Part shown: piece by piece, positions 11,159 through 22,215 of the stretch | Layout: every line of letters starts with the position of its first letter | How positions within the stretch are numbered: the first letter of the stretch is position 1 | Assembly: GCA_026122225.1 (NCBI GenBank) | Contig: JANEZZ010002204.1 | Coordinates: forward strand, 372,001-436,000 | Source: Heloderma charlesbogerti | Lineage: Eukaryota > Chordata > Lepidosauria > Squamata > Helodermatidae | Length of the DNA: 64,000 bases | Reading direction: 5' to 3' | Program-made: the position numbers and the translations under genes | The notes under the pieces: generated by a model | What the model was told of the DNA's origin: nothing | Database searches by the model: none | The model's input: the letters and a program-made list of their open reading frames with translations, nothing else

Positions 11159-11237
11159 TGTCTTTTAGAATTGCTGGTTTTTTAGAAGAAAACCAGCAAA
11201 AAACCAGCAAATTCTAAAAAACCAGCAATTCTAAAAG
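11159..11237. repeat. Short imperfect inverted repeat
   Basis: The segment cttttagaattgctggtttt is followed by internal aaaccagcaaaaaaccagc copies and then its own inverse (aaaaccagcaattctaaaag). It lies 20 bp upstream of foldback copy B. Confidence 0.7.
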
Positions 11238-11258
11238 TTTGACTTGTGGTTTCTTCAA

Positions 11259-12497
11259 GGGCCAATCTACATTGCGCCCACCATCGCAATGAATTCGGTG
11301 TCCTGTCAGGTTAAATGCTCTCGCATTAAAACGTTATTATCCACACTCATCCATTTTCCCTGTTGCGGTGCTTCATCGAATGCACGAGCTCGGTTCACAC
11401 TCGAGTGCTGTGCTGTTTTCCTGCTCTTAAAGATGGAGGCTCTCATTGGAGAAGCAGAAACTCTTCCTGTTTCTGCTGATTCCATGCCCACCACACTCAC
11501 AGCTCTCGACGGCCCCGTGTCGTCTTCTGGTTACTGATCACATAGCTTCCTCAGCACTCAGTGTTTCCTCGGCAACAAGCGAAGGGCTGGATGTGTGCGT
11601 GCTTGTCTGATCTCGGAAGCTAAGCAAGGCCAGCCCTGGTCAGTAGTTGGATGGGCGACCACCTGGGAATCAGGCTTCCTGCACTGAGCAGGGGGTTGTT
11701 GTATCCCTTCCAATGAGACTAAGTTTTACCCCTTCCTATCCCCCGCTTCGGATTTTTTTTCCAAATTAAGGCATTATCTTTGAAAAATCGTGGCTTCTCC
11801 GTGATTCCCCCCCCCCTATTTCAGGCATGATCTTCGAAGATTTGAAGATTTGAAGCCTCAAATCTTCGAACATTCAAAAATTCAAAGATTTGAAGCTTCA
11901 CATCTTCGAATCTTCAAAGATCATGCCTGAATTAGAAAAAAAATCACAGAGAACCCACGATTCTTCGAAGATAACACCTTAATTTAAAAAAAAAAAACCA
12001 AAGTGGAGGATAGGAGGGGGTAAAACTTAGTCTCATTTGAAGGGATAGAACAACCCCCTGCTCAATGCAGGAAGCCTGATTCCCAGGTGGTCACCCATCC
12101 TACTGACCAGGGCCGACCCCGCTTAGCTTCCAAGATCAGACATGCGTGTACACATCCAGCCCTTTGCTTGTTGCTGAGGAAACATTGAGTGCTGAGGAAG
12201 CTATGTGATCTGTAGCCGGAAGACAACATGGGGCCGTCGAGAGCTGTGATTGGACAGGAGGGAAATACAAACACTGCTGTATATGGACAGATGGGGGAGG
12301 GGACTATGACCAGATACAGTAGTGAAGGAGGAAAATCAGAGCACATTAAGGGGAAATACCGGGATATCAGGGTATTGAAAGCGGGAGCAAGAAAGCAGGA
12401 AATTCCGGTTCCAATTTGAAGCGGGTACTGCATAGTGTGAAAGATGGGCAGTGAAGCCTCATTGGAAGTGAAAAAACCCATAACTGTAGATCGGCCC
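11259..12497. mobile_element. Foldback element with inverted 5S-SINE arms, copy B
   Basis: The fuller member of the family seen at 6618-7633. Terminal inverted repeats are gggccaatctaca (11259-11271) and tgtagatcggccc (12485-12497). Inverted arms of about 370 bp run from about 11500 to 11865 and 11885 to 12245. Both include the sequence around cacatagcttcctcagcactc, the gggctggatgtgtgcg SINE lead-in, and a 5S-like block (left 11605-11671, right about 12085-12150, inverse). The core (11822-11925) is a further cluster of short palindromes based on aatcttcgaa and tttgaag. The outer domains (11272-11495 and 12250-12484) are not inverted copies of each other. No clean TSD was found. Confidence 0.75.
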
Positions 12498-13135
12498 CAA
12501 GTCCCCTCCCCAAACTCAGGGGGGAAACCTGGAGAAGTTCCTCAAGCCAAGCAAATACTTGGGTCACTTTATTCCCAACTGTTTTAGCCATCCACCCACC
12601 ACCTGCAAGCCATCCCCATCACCCACCAAGAGCCAACACACACTACCTCCCTTATGTGCTTCATTTTTGCATCTCAAACCATCTACCCCAGTCAGATTAG
12701 GTAAACTGCTTTTTAAAAAATATTGCCCTTAAGGCTTAGAAATAAATGGCCAAGGTCTTAGCTCCATCTTTGTTCCCTTTCCTTCCTATTTTGGATCACC
12801 TACACTTTGCAGACAAAGAAATATAAGGATTTTGAAGAATGGCAACCCTGGGGTATTTATAGGCTGTGAGATTTATTTGTCCCTTCAATGAAGCAAAGAG
12901 CGCTGAACTAATGCAAGGGAGTCAGATCAAACTGACTTTCTAAGTTCCAAGCAAGAGCTTATCCACTATAGTCAGGGCAATTTCAAAGCAAAATATCTTT
13001 CTAGAAACATGGTTTCCCTTTCTCTTTTATGTAAGTCAAGGGGCTCATAGCCTCCTGCCCAAACCTCCTTTTGGGGAGACTTGCTTGCATTAATAATGTT
13101 TGCAAAAGCACTTTCTGCCTTGAAATGAAATTTCC
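12498..13135. other. No gene seen
   Basis: Only shadow frames; no domain or repeat recognised. Confidence 0.5.
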
Positions 13136-13760
13136 TAAGACCATAAGAACGTAAAAAGAGCCAAGATGGATCAGACCAAGGGTCCATCTAGTCCAGCATT
13201 CTCTTCACACAGTGCCCAACCAGTTGTTGATGGGAAACTTGCAAACAGGACATGAGTGAAACAGCACCCTCCCACCTATGTTCCCAGCAGCAACTGGTGT
13301 ACATATGCATGCTCTCTCTGATACTGGAGGTAGCATATAGCCATATAATAATCATTGGTAGCCCTGTCCTACAGGAATTTGTCTAGCCCTCTTTTAAAGC
13401 CATCCAAATTGGTGGCAGTCACCACATCCTGTGGTAGTGAATTCCATAGTGTAACTATGTGCTGTGCACTTCCTTTTATCTGCCCTGAATCTCCCACCAT
13501 TCAGCTTCATGGGATGACCCTGGGTTCTAATATTATGAGAGAGGGAGAAAAATGTCTCCCTATCCAACTTCTCCACACCATGCATTATTTTGTACACATT
13601 TATCATGTCTCCCCTTACTCTCCTTTTTTCCAAGCTAAACAATCCTATCTGTTTTAATCTTCCCACATAGGGAAGTTGCTCCAGCCCCTTGATCATTTTA
13701 GTTGCCCTTTTCTACACTTCTTCCAGTTCTGCAATAACTGGCTGGCCTCTCATTTGGGTT
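13136..13760 (-). mobile_element. CR1-type LINE, 3' portion
   Basis: Read on the minus strand this is the C-terminal end of a CR1-like ORF2 followed by its 3' UTR. A 100-residue frame (13696-13394) contains MIKGLEQLPYVGRLKQIGLF, SLEKRRVRGDMINVYK and FSLSHNIRTQGHPMKL, a segment I associate with CR1-type elements. The 3' UTR contains the antisense of tctagtccagcattctcttc and ends in a short cttatggtctt tail at 13136, consistent with the octameric CR1 tail. The copy is strongly 5'-truncated, as is usual for CR1. Confidence 0.85.
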
Positions 13761-13919
13761 CTCAGTGATAATCATTATCACCAGACACACTTAATAAATA
13801 TACTTATATATGATGAAGACCTGGTCCTGCATACAGTTATGATGATTTTTTTATCATTTTACCCATCATAACTTTTTCTTTGTATTTTTGTACTTATATT
13901 AATTTACAATCTAGGACAC

Positions 13920-13931
13920 TGTATATTAATA
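13920..13931. repeat. Target-site duplication, left, Sauria SINE
   Basis: The 12-mer tgtatattaata is repeated exactly at 14273-14284. Confidence 0.9.
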
Positions 13932-14272
13932 AAAAGGTAAAGGTGTCCCCAACCAGTCGTGTCCGACTCTAGGGTGCGGTGCTCATCCCCGTTTCTAAGC
14001 CGAAGAGCCAGCGCTGTCCGAAGACACTTCCGTGGTCATGTGGCCAGCATGACTGAACACCGAAGTGCACAGAACGCTGTTACCTTTCCCGCCGAGGCGG
14101 TACCTATTTATCTACTTGCAATTTCTTGCTTTCGAACTGCTAGGTTGGCAGAAGCTGGGACTGAAGACGGGAGCTCACTCCGTCACGCAGCACTCGGGTC
14201 TCGAACTGCTGTCCTGCCGACCTTCCAGTCTGCAGTTCAACGTCTTAACCACTAAGCTACCACGGCCCTATA
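13932..14272 (-). mobile_element. Sauria-type tRNA-derived SINE
   Basis: On the minus strand it starts with a tRNA-like head (gggccgtggtagcttagtgg), has a B-box-like ggtcggcaggacagcagttc then gttcgagacc, and ends in repeats of acctttacc. A perfect 12-bp TSD flanks it. Sauria SINEs are a squamate family reported to be mobilised by BovB-type LINEs; full-length BovB copies are present in this window. The overlapping frames at 13959-14328 are not genes. Confidence 0.85.
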
Positions 14273-14284
14273 TGTATATTAATA
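14273..14284. repeat. Target-site duplication, right, Sauria SINE
   Basis: An exact copy of tgtatattaata at 13920-13931. Confidence 0.9.
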
Positions 14285-14539
14285 CATTTCTGCTAATCTG
14301 TTGGGGGGGCAGTTGCAGACAGCACTAGGAAAATTGCTGATGCTAAAACATGATTCAAATGTTACTGTTTTTCCTGTTATCCATATATAAGTGAAATGGG
14401 GATTTTGAGATAGTACTTCATGCGAGCAAGCAGATTTATATCCTCTCGTTTGGAAATTGTCACAGAAATGTTTCTCCTCATTCAATTGAAGAGAAATATT
14501 TTTCCCTCCTGAGTCTCCAACAATTTGCTGATGTCATAC

Positions 14540-15122
14540 GTTATCAGCTGACAGGAAAAGTGTGGTACCTGCTGTGAAAAGAAATTGTAGCACTAAAGAG
14601 GGGCCCAGACAGCTCAATGATAAGATAATTCAGAGGGTTAGAGAAAAGGCAGTTAATGTGCCTATGGGTACAATGGCAAAGAGCAAGGATCTGTAGTTTT
14701 GTAGATAAAGTTGAGACATCTCCTCTGGAGACTGTGGGAAAGAAGACACAAAGTAATTCTTTTCAGCTTTGCTGCCGGACTCAAATATGGTTCAGCAAGA
14801 GAAGCATACATTTGGGAAAAGACAAGACAGAAGGAAATTGATGGTAGATAAGGACTGTTAACACAGAAATGTGTAATGAGCAGGGAGAGTAAGGAGGAGA
14901 AAGACAAAAATCTTAAGAGAGCCTGCTGGGGAGTTGTTCTCTCTTGAAAAGAAGGTACCTCTGGAGAAGTGGGAGATATAAACAAAGAACAGACAGAAGG
15001 CAAGCCGTCTAAGGGCTGGTGGAGCTGAAACATTCTTGGCAGAAACAGCAGAGACAAGAACTGGTCCTTGCTTCTGCTTACCTGTTAATAAAGTTATATT
15101 GATCCAAATATAATCAATGGAC
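14540..15122 (+). repeat. Possible degenerate LTR-like block
   Basis: The block ends with a polyadenylation-like aataaag at 15086 followed by about 30 bases, and reads as a low-complexity purine-rich LTR. I could not define TG/CA termini with matching duplications, so this is weak. Confidence 0.25.
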
Positions 15123-16050
15123 AGTGAGTTCAGCATCTTCAAGTCATTTCTCCAACTTGCAGATCCGATCTTGGGTCAAATTCCTCTTCATGTGCATGTT
15201 AGAGCCCGGAAAATGGCTTTCTGTCTTCGTTCGTTTTCTGTGCCATCTTTATGTCCATCTGACTTCATGTTCCATAACCTGGGCAATGGTCCTTAGGATC
15301 ATTACAACTGAGACTTTTCAAACAAGGAATAAAAAGAGGAAAGATGACTGATCATCAGTCCCCTAGTTCCCATACCCTATTGCAGCCTAGCTTTGACTAC
15401 AGACTTAGTACATTTAATGGAAACAATTGCATATCCTTTCCCTAACTCCACATCCTTCCCCTTCCTCTGTTCCCCCATATCAAATTTTAGCTCGGAAGCT
15501 CTTCAGGGCAGGGACCTGCCTCCTTATACTCTGTCTAGTGTATTGCACACTGATGACACTGTATAAATAATAATATAATTTCAAAGATTGCACTTAATAG
15601 CTTTTGCATCTTGTTCTTGGGAAGGAAGAACAAGTCTTGGATGCAAACAATCAGTTTCTTCAGCCTTTTTTTCTCACAGTGTCTGTCTCCTTTTTCTCTT
15701 CCTTCCATTTTTTCGTCATTGGCTTCCTTTCTTCCTTCCATCATCCTTTCCACTGAGGACCTCTAGGGACAAACCTCTGAAAAATAAGAAACTGGGAAGG
15801 GACTGCAGTTCTAAGGATACAACAACACCAGCTATAGATCCTACTGGGTGGATGCCTTCTTCATAAACTGCAATATCAGTGGATATAATCTTAATATCAA
15901 GCTATAGGGACCTCAGTCATAATGCATACTACTTCTGATTTTCTCTTGGTGCCTGGCTTTTCCAAGCACCTTCATTATGGCTGCAGGAGGAATCTGTCAG
16001 TGCTTTCCATTAGCCCATTGTAGGCTCACATCTTTTTCCTGATCATAAAG
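15123..16050. other. No gene seen; one short repeat fragment
   Basis: Positions 15485-15575 (gctcttcagggcagggacct ... gtataaataataat) resemble the 3' end of a dispersed reptile repeat. The rest has only shadow frames. Confidence 0.4.
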
Positions 16051-16059
16051 GTTATGATC

Positions 16060-16265
16060 ATAAAGGCTGATGGGAACTGTAGTCCAACACATCTGGAGGG
16101 TGACAGCTTCAGGAAGGCTGCCTTAGGACAAGGTCACCTTGGAGACCATTTGCTCCAATATAGGCACACCCAGGAATTAATATCAATGTCCTTGTTCCTG
16201 GTGCCACAACTCTGGAATGCCCTCCTGATTCCAGGAAATTCCAGGAAATTAAATACCTTAAAATT
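16060..16265 (+). mobile_element. MITE half-copy followed by L2-type LINE 3' fragment
   Basis: Positions 16062-16105 (gctgatgggaactgtagtcc, aacacatctggaggg) match one arm of the MITE family at 22017-22118. Positions 16165-16230 read LFLVPQLWNALL, which resembles the APRLWNSLP motif near the C-terminus of L2/CR1-type ORF2. Confidence 0.5.
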
Positions 16266-16933
16266 GGTACAATACTGTATAAAATATCTATAAATGTTAC
16301 ATAGCACTGGCATGTAGTGTAACTAGAAAAACCTGGTGTTTAAAATCTTAAAAAAGAAAGACTAGAAAGACTCAAAGAAACTCCTAAATCAGAAAGTCCT
16401 AATTCAAAAGAAACACTTCCTGCAGATGAATAGAGGAAGCTAAAGAAACTAAGAATACTTGCAAAGTAGCTACTAACACAAGGTGGATAGCTTGGAAAGA
16501 TGCTGAATGAAATGCCAAGTAAATAATTATAGGAAAGTTTAAACAATTTCTAGATCTGAATGACAGGCACAACCTAGATTTTAAAGGCAACAGTGTTGAA
16601 AAGTAAGGATTCTATATTGCTCTGACATTTCTAAAAGTAATAGCTCTGAACCAACAACGAATTCTAACAAATCTACTGTGACACAAGCTTTTTTGGGCTA
16701 GAGCTCACTTTGTCACCTGCATGGAGTGGGCTCGTAACAATAAATTTGTTACTCTGTAAAGCGCCACAGCACCAGGGGGGCAGCGGGGGTGTTGCTGCAA
16801 GAAACTAATATGAACCCCCCTTTTAGAATTTGTCTTGGCATCTGTTTTAAAAAAAGGCACTTACTAATAGTATATCTACAGCCTAATCTCTCAAATGCAT
16901 TGATGCAACCAGTGAATGAAAAGCTTTTATATC

Positions 16934-16951
16934 TGTGTGTGTGTGTGTGTA
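16934..16951. repeat. (GT)n microsatellite
   Basis: A short GT dinucleotide run. Confidence 0.9.
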
Positions 16952-17058
16952 ATTCAACAAGACAAGCTAAGTGTATAAGTGAAGCAGTTGGTTCAAAATT
17001 CAAGGACACAGTGGAGTTTAGGATGTTTACAAAAGGAATCACTTCACACAATAATTGG

Positions 17059-17059
<1 letters not shown>

Positions 17060-17090
<31 letters not shown>
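17060..17090. repeat. (AT)n microsatellite
   Basis: An uninterrupted AT dinucleotide run. Confidence 0.95.
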
Positions 17091-17093
<3 letters not shown>

Positions 17094-17210
17094 TGATTAT
17101 AATTTCAGCAATTATTCTTAAGTGTACACAAATGGATGTTATATTTAGAGAGAGAGAACAAAAGAAAGAGATTGATTGTGGAGAGAATCAGATTCTGAGC
17201 AGAAGTGCAA

Positions 17211-17370
17211 AGGGCTGGATGCACTCAATCTTGTCTGATCTCGGAAGCTAAGCAGGGTTAGCCTTGGTTTGTACTTGGATGGGAAATCGCCTGGGAATCA
17301 GGCTTCCTGCATTGAGCAAGGGGTTGGACTTGATGGTCTTGTAGGCCCCTTCCGTCCCTATGATTCTATG
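17211..17370 (+). mobile_element. SINE with 5S-rRNA-derived head and CR1-like tail
   Basis: The stretch from 17231 (gtctgatctcggaagctaag) to about 17297 (cgcctgggaat) matches the internal promoter region of vertebrate 5S rRNA: the A box (aagctaagcagggt) and the C box (tacttggatggga). It continues into a non-5S body (cttcctgcattgagcaag) and a tail, ggacttgatggtcttgtagg ... ccctatgattctatg, like the CR1 3' end. It is therefore a SINE and not a 5S gene, since the 5S sequence lacks its normal 5' and 3' ends. The same sequence, in inverted pairs, makes up the arms of the foldback elements at 6618-7633 and 11259-12497. Confidence 0.8.
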
Positions 17371-18215
17371 TATTAATGTAGTACTGAGAATCAAATTAAT
17401 GTTTAGCAGAACAGTGCCAATAGGGGTGGATAGGGAAGTAAAATGGTGGATTATCTGCCTTTTCCTAAGATCTGCTGGCTCATGCTGGCCAGGGCAGGAG
17501 GTGAGGCTTGGCTTTACCCAGCTTTTTATCCCAGCAGATTTCCCCCCCCGCCATTGAAAGTAATGGGGGGAGGAATCAGCTATGCTACCTCCAGGCTAGC
17601 ATAGCTAAGGGGCACAATCTCAGGGGAAGAGAGTGACGTTAGATCCAGGAGATCCAAAGCTGCCTCTGCCCCACCCCAGAACAAAGTTGTACATATTGCA
17701 AGAAGACACATGCCTCAGAAATGCAAATGATCAACCATAGGTGACAATAAGAGCTTTCCTTCCCATGCACATAGCAGCTTCAGAGGAATAATGATCATAA
17801 GGACTGCAGCAGGCAAGGAAGGGTTAAACTCTCCTTCCCCACCTGCTTCAGTCCAGATAATTACCACAGACACCAAAGACACAGTTAACATCACATCCCT
17901 GAACCAAAGAATAATTCTTAAAGTAAACAAGAGAAACAATGGAAACATTCAATAAAATCAAGGCCTGTTTCCTCGAGATATATGGATGAAGAATGTGGTA
18001 GTGAACCACGAGTTTGTTTTGTTGTCGTTTTCTTGTGGTGAATTTCTTTTTCATCTTTTTACTCAAGTCCATCCTGTCCCATCCCCCCTCCTTATTCTTG
18101 TTTCCTTTTACTCCCTCATGTTACTTGAGGAACTATTCAAGATGTGGCTACGCCCCTCATGTAGAGTCTGCCCAGGTAGGACTTAGGAAGACTTTGCCCA
18201 GGCAGCAGGATCTAG
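17371..18215. other. No gene seen; MITE-like block
   Basis: Positions 17690-17860 share the theme of a MITE group also seen near 23090, 39790, 53550 and 54310 (gggttaaactctccttcccc and cttcagtccagataat). The rest is unique. Confidence 0.4.
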
Positions 18216-18220
18216 CCTGT
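18216..18220. repeat. 5-bp target-site duplication, left
   Basis: cctgt here and at 18797-18801 flank the solo LTR. Confidence 0.75.
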
Positions 18221-18796
18221 TTTCAGGATGGAACCCAGGCTCCTTTGTTTCATATCAGATTCTGAGTCAGATTCAGAGGCGGACCTAGAAGATGCCAAGT
18301 TAAGACAGAAAGTGGAGAAGGAAATTCTCCAAGATTCTCCAGGAATCAAAGATGAATCTTCCCAAGAGCTTATCAAACAAGAGGCCTAAGTCCAGAGACC
18401 CTCTTCGCCCTCTCCCCCCTCTGTAAGAACTCAGCTTTTGTTGGAAGTGGGAGATAGCACCACAATTGACAGATCCCAGAGTCTACCACACAGTTAAGCA
18501 GTCAGAACTAAGAGGAGGTGGGAGGCGGTCCGCCAGATTGGCTGCACGTCAGAAGTTAGGTCAAGCAGACCCTCCCTGAAGGAGGAGTTCAGTAAAAGCC
18601 TGTCTGGCACGGCGAGAAACCGTCCATTAGTTGATAGGTAACTGTCTTGCTTTATTTAGCTAATTAAACTTAGACGACAGCTCTTAGCCTTCACAGACGC
18701 TACAAGTGTGAAGATGTGTTTAGCTGAATACTTTGTAAATTGCACAGTGAGTCTCTGTTGCCTCACTATTCAGTGAGAAGGCTTGGAACCCTGACA
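18221..18796 (+). mobile_element. Solo LTR (divergent member of the TGTCAGG family)
   Basis: A 576-bp block starting tttcaggatgg (one base different from the tgtcagggtgg start of the other LTRs here) and ending ccctgaca, flanked by cctgt. The reading frame entering from the LTR start at its second base is open and encodes an acidic tract (SDSESDSEADLEDA) followed by a stop at about 18387, like the frame in the other three solo LTRs. No internal retroelement region adjoins it, so it is a solo LTR. A 5-bp TSD fits Ty3/gypsy elements, though an endogenous retrovirus is not excluded. Confidence 0.75.
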
Positions 18797-18801
18797 CCTG
18801 T
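18797..18801. repeat. 5-bp target-site duplication, right
   Basis: cctgt, matching 18216-18220. Confidence 0.75.
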
Positions 18802-18824
18802 GTTGAAACAATTCCAGTGACTCC

Positions 18825-19410
18825 AGGGCTGTGTTTCCATGACAATGGAAAGAGAAGTGTATGGAGGAGTACCGGATTATTATTTTTTAAAAGGAATCAG
18901 CTCTGCTGTGCTTTGGTCCATGGAGGGCTCCACGAGCGAGTGCTCTGCACCAGTAAAAATTGCTTCACAGAACATACTTCCTGGTGGGGGTTGGAGTGAA
19001 TGTCATCTGACTGGCAGGGGTGCTCAACCAATGAGAAAAGCTTTCTCCCCCCCTTTCTCCTTTCCCCCAAAAGTCCAGATGCACCTGCATTTCAGGAGCA
19101 AGCCTCATTGACAGGGGAGTTACTTCCGAGGAGACACTAATTGGTTTGTGCAGGGACAGGAAAGGAAACACACAGGAAACATCTGTTGACCGGGGTCACG
19201 ATGAAAGGCACACCCCTGGGCAGGGCTAGAATAACCAAGGTAAACGCAGGGCTTGGGGCACACAGCAACTATGCCGGGGAGAACCTGACATAAGGAAAAG
19301 AATTGGACTTTAAGCAGTCTCAGGAAATCCGGTTTTTCCCTGCTAAGCTCCAGGGTGGCTGCTGGATGGCAACGGTATCAAGTATCCCTAACAACCTCAA
19401 CACGCAGCCA
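18825..19410. repeat. Dispersed repeat, single-unit relative of the 9060-10425 repeat
   Basis: It shares the gtgtttccatgacaat start, the aaaaggaatcagctctgctg block, the tgcatttcaggagcaagcct block and the gaccggggtcacgatg downstream part with 9060-10425, but contains only one copy of the ~240-bp unit. Confidence 0.65.
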
Positions 19411-19734
19411 GCTTGGAGTAAGTCACTCGTGGAAAGAATCCCCAGGTTCATCTGTGAATTCAGTTCAAACTGCAATTGTTTACCTTTAAAGCTCTACATG
19501 GATTGAGGCTCAGGTATCACAAGTATTTTTACCTTCTTTGTTTTTCTCTGTTATGTTCTCCTGTTTTATTGGGCTGCTGCTTTAGGCTGGGTTTTTAATA
19601 TGATACTTTTTCTATGATACTTTAAAAAAATTAAATAGTGGAACTGTCAGTTGCATTGTTTGATACCATGAAAACAAAAATATAGTAACTTAAAATGTAG
19701 TCACAGCTTCCAGAGTGGGAGCCATGTTAAACTG

Positions 19735-20170
19735 TGGCAGCAAAACAAACAAACAAAATATCTTGTAGCACCTTAGACTGCAATCCTATCCAGATAGTCG
19801 CCAGTCTGTGAAATCGGAGGCTGCTGACAGCTGACTATCCTATGTATGGTGGTTGGAGCATGGAGGGGATCCTCTTCGTGCTCTGGATGCCCTGCATTTT
19901 CATCTAGACAGGCAATTTCGCCCATCTGGGCATAGTTTTGGGTAGGGGAAGGGAAGGGGCCTGGAGACCTGATAGGAAGCTGTGTAAAGCACCTTCCACA
20001 ATCTCCTCCCCTCTCCACCCCTGGGACCGCCTCCTTTTCTGTCTCTGCATATTGTTTCTGAGCATGGAGAGGCAGCCGGCATGGAGAGAACCAGGGGAGG
20101 GGGCAGGGAGTGCGGTTTCTGGGAACCGAACAATCCTATGGACTTCTAGACATTGTCTAGTGGCCATAGG
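19735..20170. repeat. MITE-like block
   Basis: A short fragment of the dispersed amniote repeat (tcttgtagcacctta) is followed by a block starting gcaatcctatccagatag and ending ccataggattgctcc, whose ends are roughly inverted, as in nonautonomous DNA transposons. Confidence 0.45.
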
Positions 20171-20187
20171 ATTGCTCCCTTATAGAC

Positions 20188-20626
20188 TAAGGGCACAACC
20201 CTATGGGTTGTACTCTCCCTTAGAAGGAAACGTCCGAACTCAAGAGACTTATGAATATCCATTGCCCTGCTGAGCTGCTCCTGGAGGAGCAACGGTGGTG
20301 ATTTTCACCTCTCCATCCTTTTTTCTCTTTTTCCTCTGGGGGTCTCTGAGCCCTTCTAGAGAAGGTATGCTGCCAGGGGCTGGAGAGTCCATAGGATTTG
20401 TTGTATCCTAGTCTAGCTTATTCCCCCACTCCCCGCCCACCAGAACACCCCCTTTTGGACCTCTACAAGGTCCTCCCATGCTGCCTTTTCAACCTTGGAA
20501 AGCAGGCATATGGTTCTTTCTGCTGCAAAGGGGTGGGAGAGGAAGTCCCCCTCCCAAAGTCTATGTCTTCGGGAGGGGGGATCTGAAAACTCCTATGGTC
20601 CCTGGGACCATAGGATTGCACCCTAA
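20188..20626. repeat. Nonautonomous DNA transposon with inverted ends
   Basis: It starts gggcacaaccctatgg and ends ccataggattgcaccc, inverted with few mismatches. The interior is GC-rich and non-coding. A related start occurs at 55028 (gcacaaccctatgggctc). Confidence 0.55.
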
Positions 20627-20628
20627 AA

Positions 20629-20765
20629 CAGTTATTTTGTGAAGTGAAGTCTACTTCATCAGATGCTTCATACAGCTACTGTATCATGTACTGATACATG
20701 TAATGAAGTGGACTGTAGTCCATTAAAATGCATGCCATTACATATTTTTCGCAACAAGACTTTTT
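20629..20765. repeat. Dispersed amniote repeat fragment
   Basis: It contains tctacttcatcagatgcttc, then gaagtggactgtagtccatt, then cgcaacaagactttttattt. It is related to 5344-5455. Confidence 0.5.
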
Positions 20766-21896
20766 ATTTAGAATATAGCATGAGTGCTTAGTTTGGTAAT
20801 ATTTTCAGCTTAATTACAGTAAGATCAAATTCTTGCTACTTTAAGCAAGAGGAGGAACAAATAGGCTTATGAGATGTTTTACCTAAATGTTAATAATGGC
20901 TTAGTGCATGTTATTTTGGCAATGAAACAAGATGTCTAGGGATTGTGAATCTTGTACACTGCAGGTTTTAGAAAGTGGGATTCATTATACAGCGAATCTT
21001 CACCTCAAGGAAAATGGTTCAACTACAAGAATTCTTGAAAGATCTTCCAACTTTCCATGCTGCAGACTCTGCATATCTAACAAATTCCAGAAAACAAATA
21101 TATGATCCTCCCATGCCCATTCCCAATTAAGTGAATCCTATTGGAGTCTGAGTCCTAAATGTATTACGATGGCGCCAATACAACTGTCTTTGTGTAGCCA
21201 CCTAGGACTGCTATACAGTGCGTTTTGTTTTGTAATGCCTGTTCTATTGGTGATCTAATCTTGCAGCTATGCTACACTTCAGAGCATAAGGCTCTGAAAA
21301 ATCCCTGTTTTGGGGTGTGTTTTTTTACAGATATCCTTGTTAATCAGTATGTGGAATGTGGTTCTCATCCATTGCGGCTGAGATTCAATTCCTCTGTCTT
21401 TTCTGCAACAAAGAATTAAGCCACTTAACACTTTTATTTCTGATGCTATTACCAACAGCCTGTAAAGACCTGCATACCAGAACAAGCCACTTGTTTGCAC
21501 AGTACCACCTGGTATTGCTTCCCCCAAACCCACTAAAATACTGAATTTATTTCAGTATTGCACATATTCCAATGAAGAATTCCCCATGTAAGTTCCTAAG
21601 GCCTTCCAGTTCAGTCCCCTCCTCCCATTCTGGACTTTGTGCCTTTAGTCCATTTGTTCTCCATTCATACTTCTTGCTGACACCATGTTCATTACATCCT
21701 TCCCAAGAAGAACTTTTCTATAAAACCTGTTTGGCACCATTAGATCCACCAATATTACTATTTTAACAATTCCCTATTTAACACACTATCTAACTCTCTC
21801 ACACACACCTCTTCTAAACCTTGCCACTTCACAGGCAATATGCCTGAGTCCGGCACTCAAAACAAGTTAGAAAAGTTGAGTCCGGGTTCAAATTTC
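20766..21896. other. No gene seen
   Basis: Unique AT-rich sequence with only shadow frames. Confidence 0.5.

Positions 21897-21936
<40 letters not shown>
21897..21936. repeat. (TTTC)n microsatellite
   Basis: About ten tandem copies of the tetranucleotide. Confidence 0.95.
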
Positions 21937-21937
<1 letters not shown>

Positions 21938-22215
21938 TGAGATTAGGAACAGGAGCCTAGGAAGCTGCCTTATACTAAGTCAGACGATGTTCATCTTGCT
22001 CAGTATTGTCTCTACACAGCCTTCTCCAACCTGGTGCCTTTCATACGTGTTGGATTACAGTTCCCAGCATCCCACTGCCATCATGCTGGGAATTAAAGTC
22101 CAGCACATCTGGAGATTGCTCTACACTCATGGGAAGCAGTTCTGTCAGGTTTCAGTCAGGAATCATTCTCAGCCCTACCTAGAGATGCCAGTAATTGAAC
22201 CTTGGCTTTCGCCAG
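21937..22215 (-). mobile_element. tRNA-derived SINE, antisense, interrupted by a MITE
   Basis: The sequence gaagctgccttatactaagtc and the later cagccctacctagagatgcc are parts of a common lizard SINE. The minus-strand head near 22200 carries a B-box-like ggttcaattactggc. The expected continuation is interrupted at 22017-22118 by a MITE. A second copy of this SINE type lies at 57038-57245. Confidence 0.65.
22017..22118. mobile_element. hAT-like MITE inserted in a SINE
   Basis: It starts cagccttctccaacctgg and contains the inverted pair ggattacagttcccagcat and atgctgggaattaaagtcc. The heptamer ctctaca (22010-22016 and 22119-22125) flanks it as the visible part of a TSD. The right terminal inverted repeat is truncated. 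Confidence 0.6.

Noticed and set aside
14005..14272. A tRNA gene on the minus strand
   Set aside because: The A and B boxes belong to the head of the Sauria SINE, which is bounded by a 12-bp TSD.
17231..17297. A 5S rRNA gene
   Set aside because: Only the internal promoter part matches 5S. The normal 5' and 3' ends are missing and it continues into a SINE body with a CR1-like tail.
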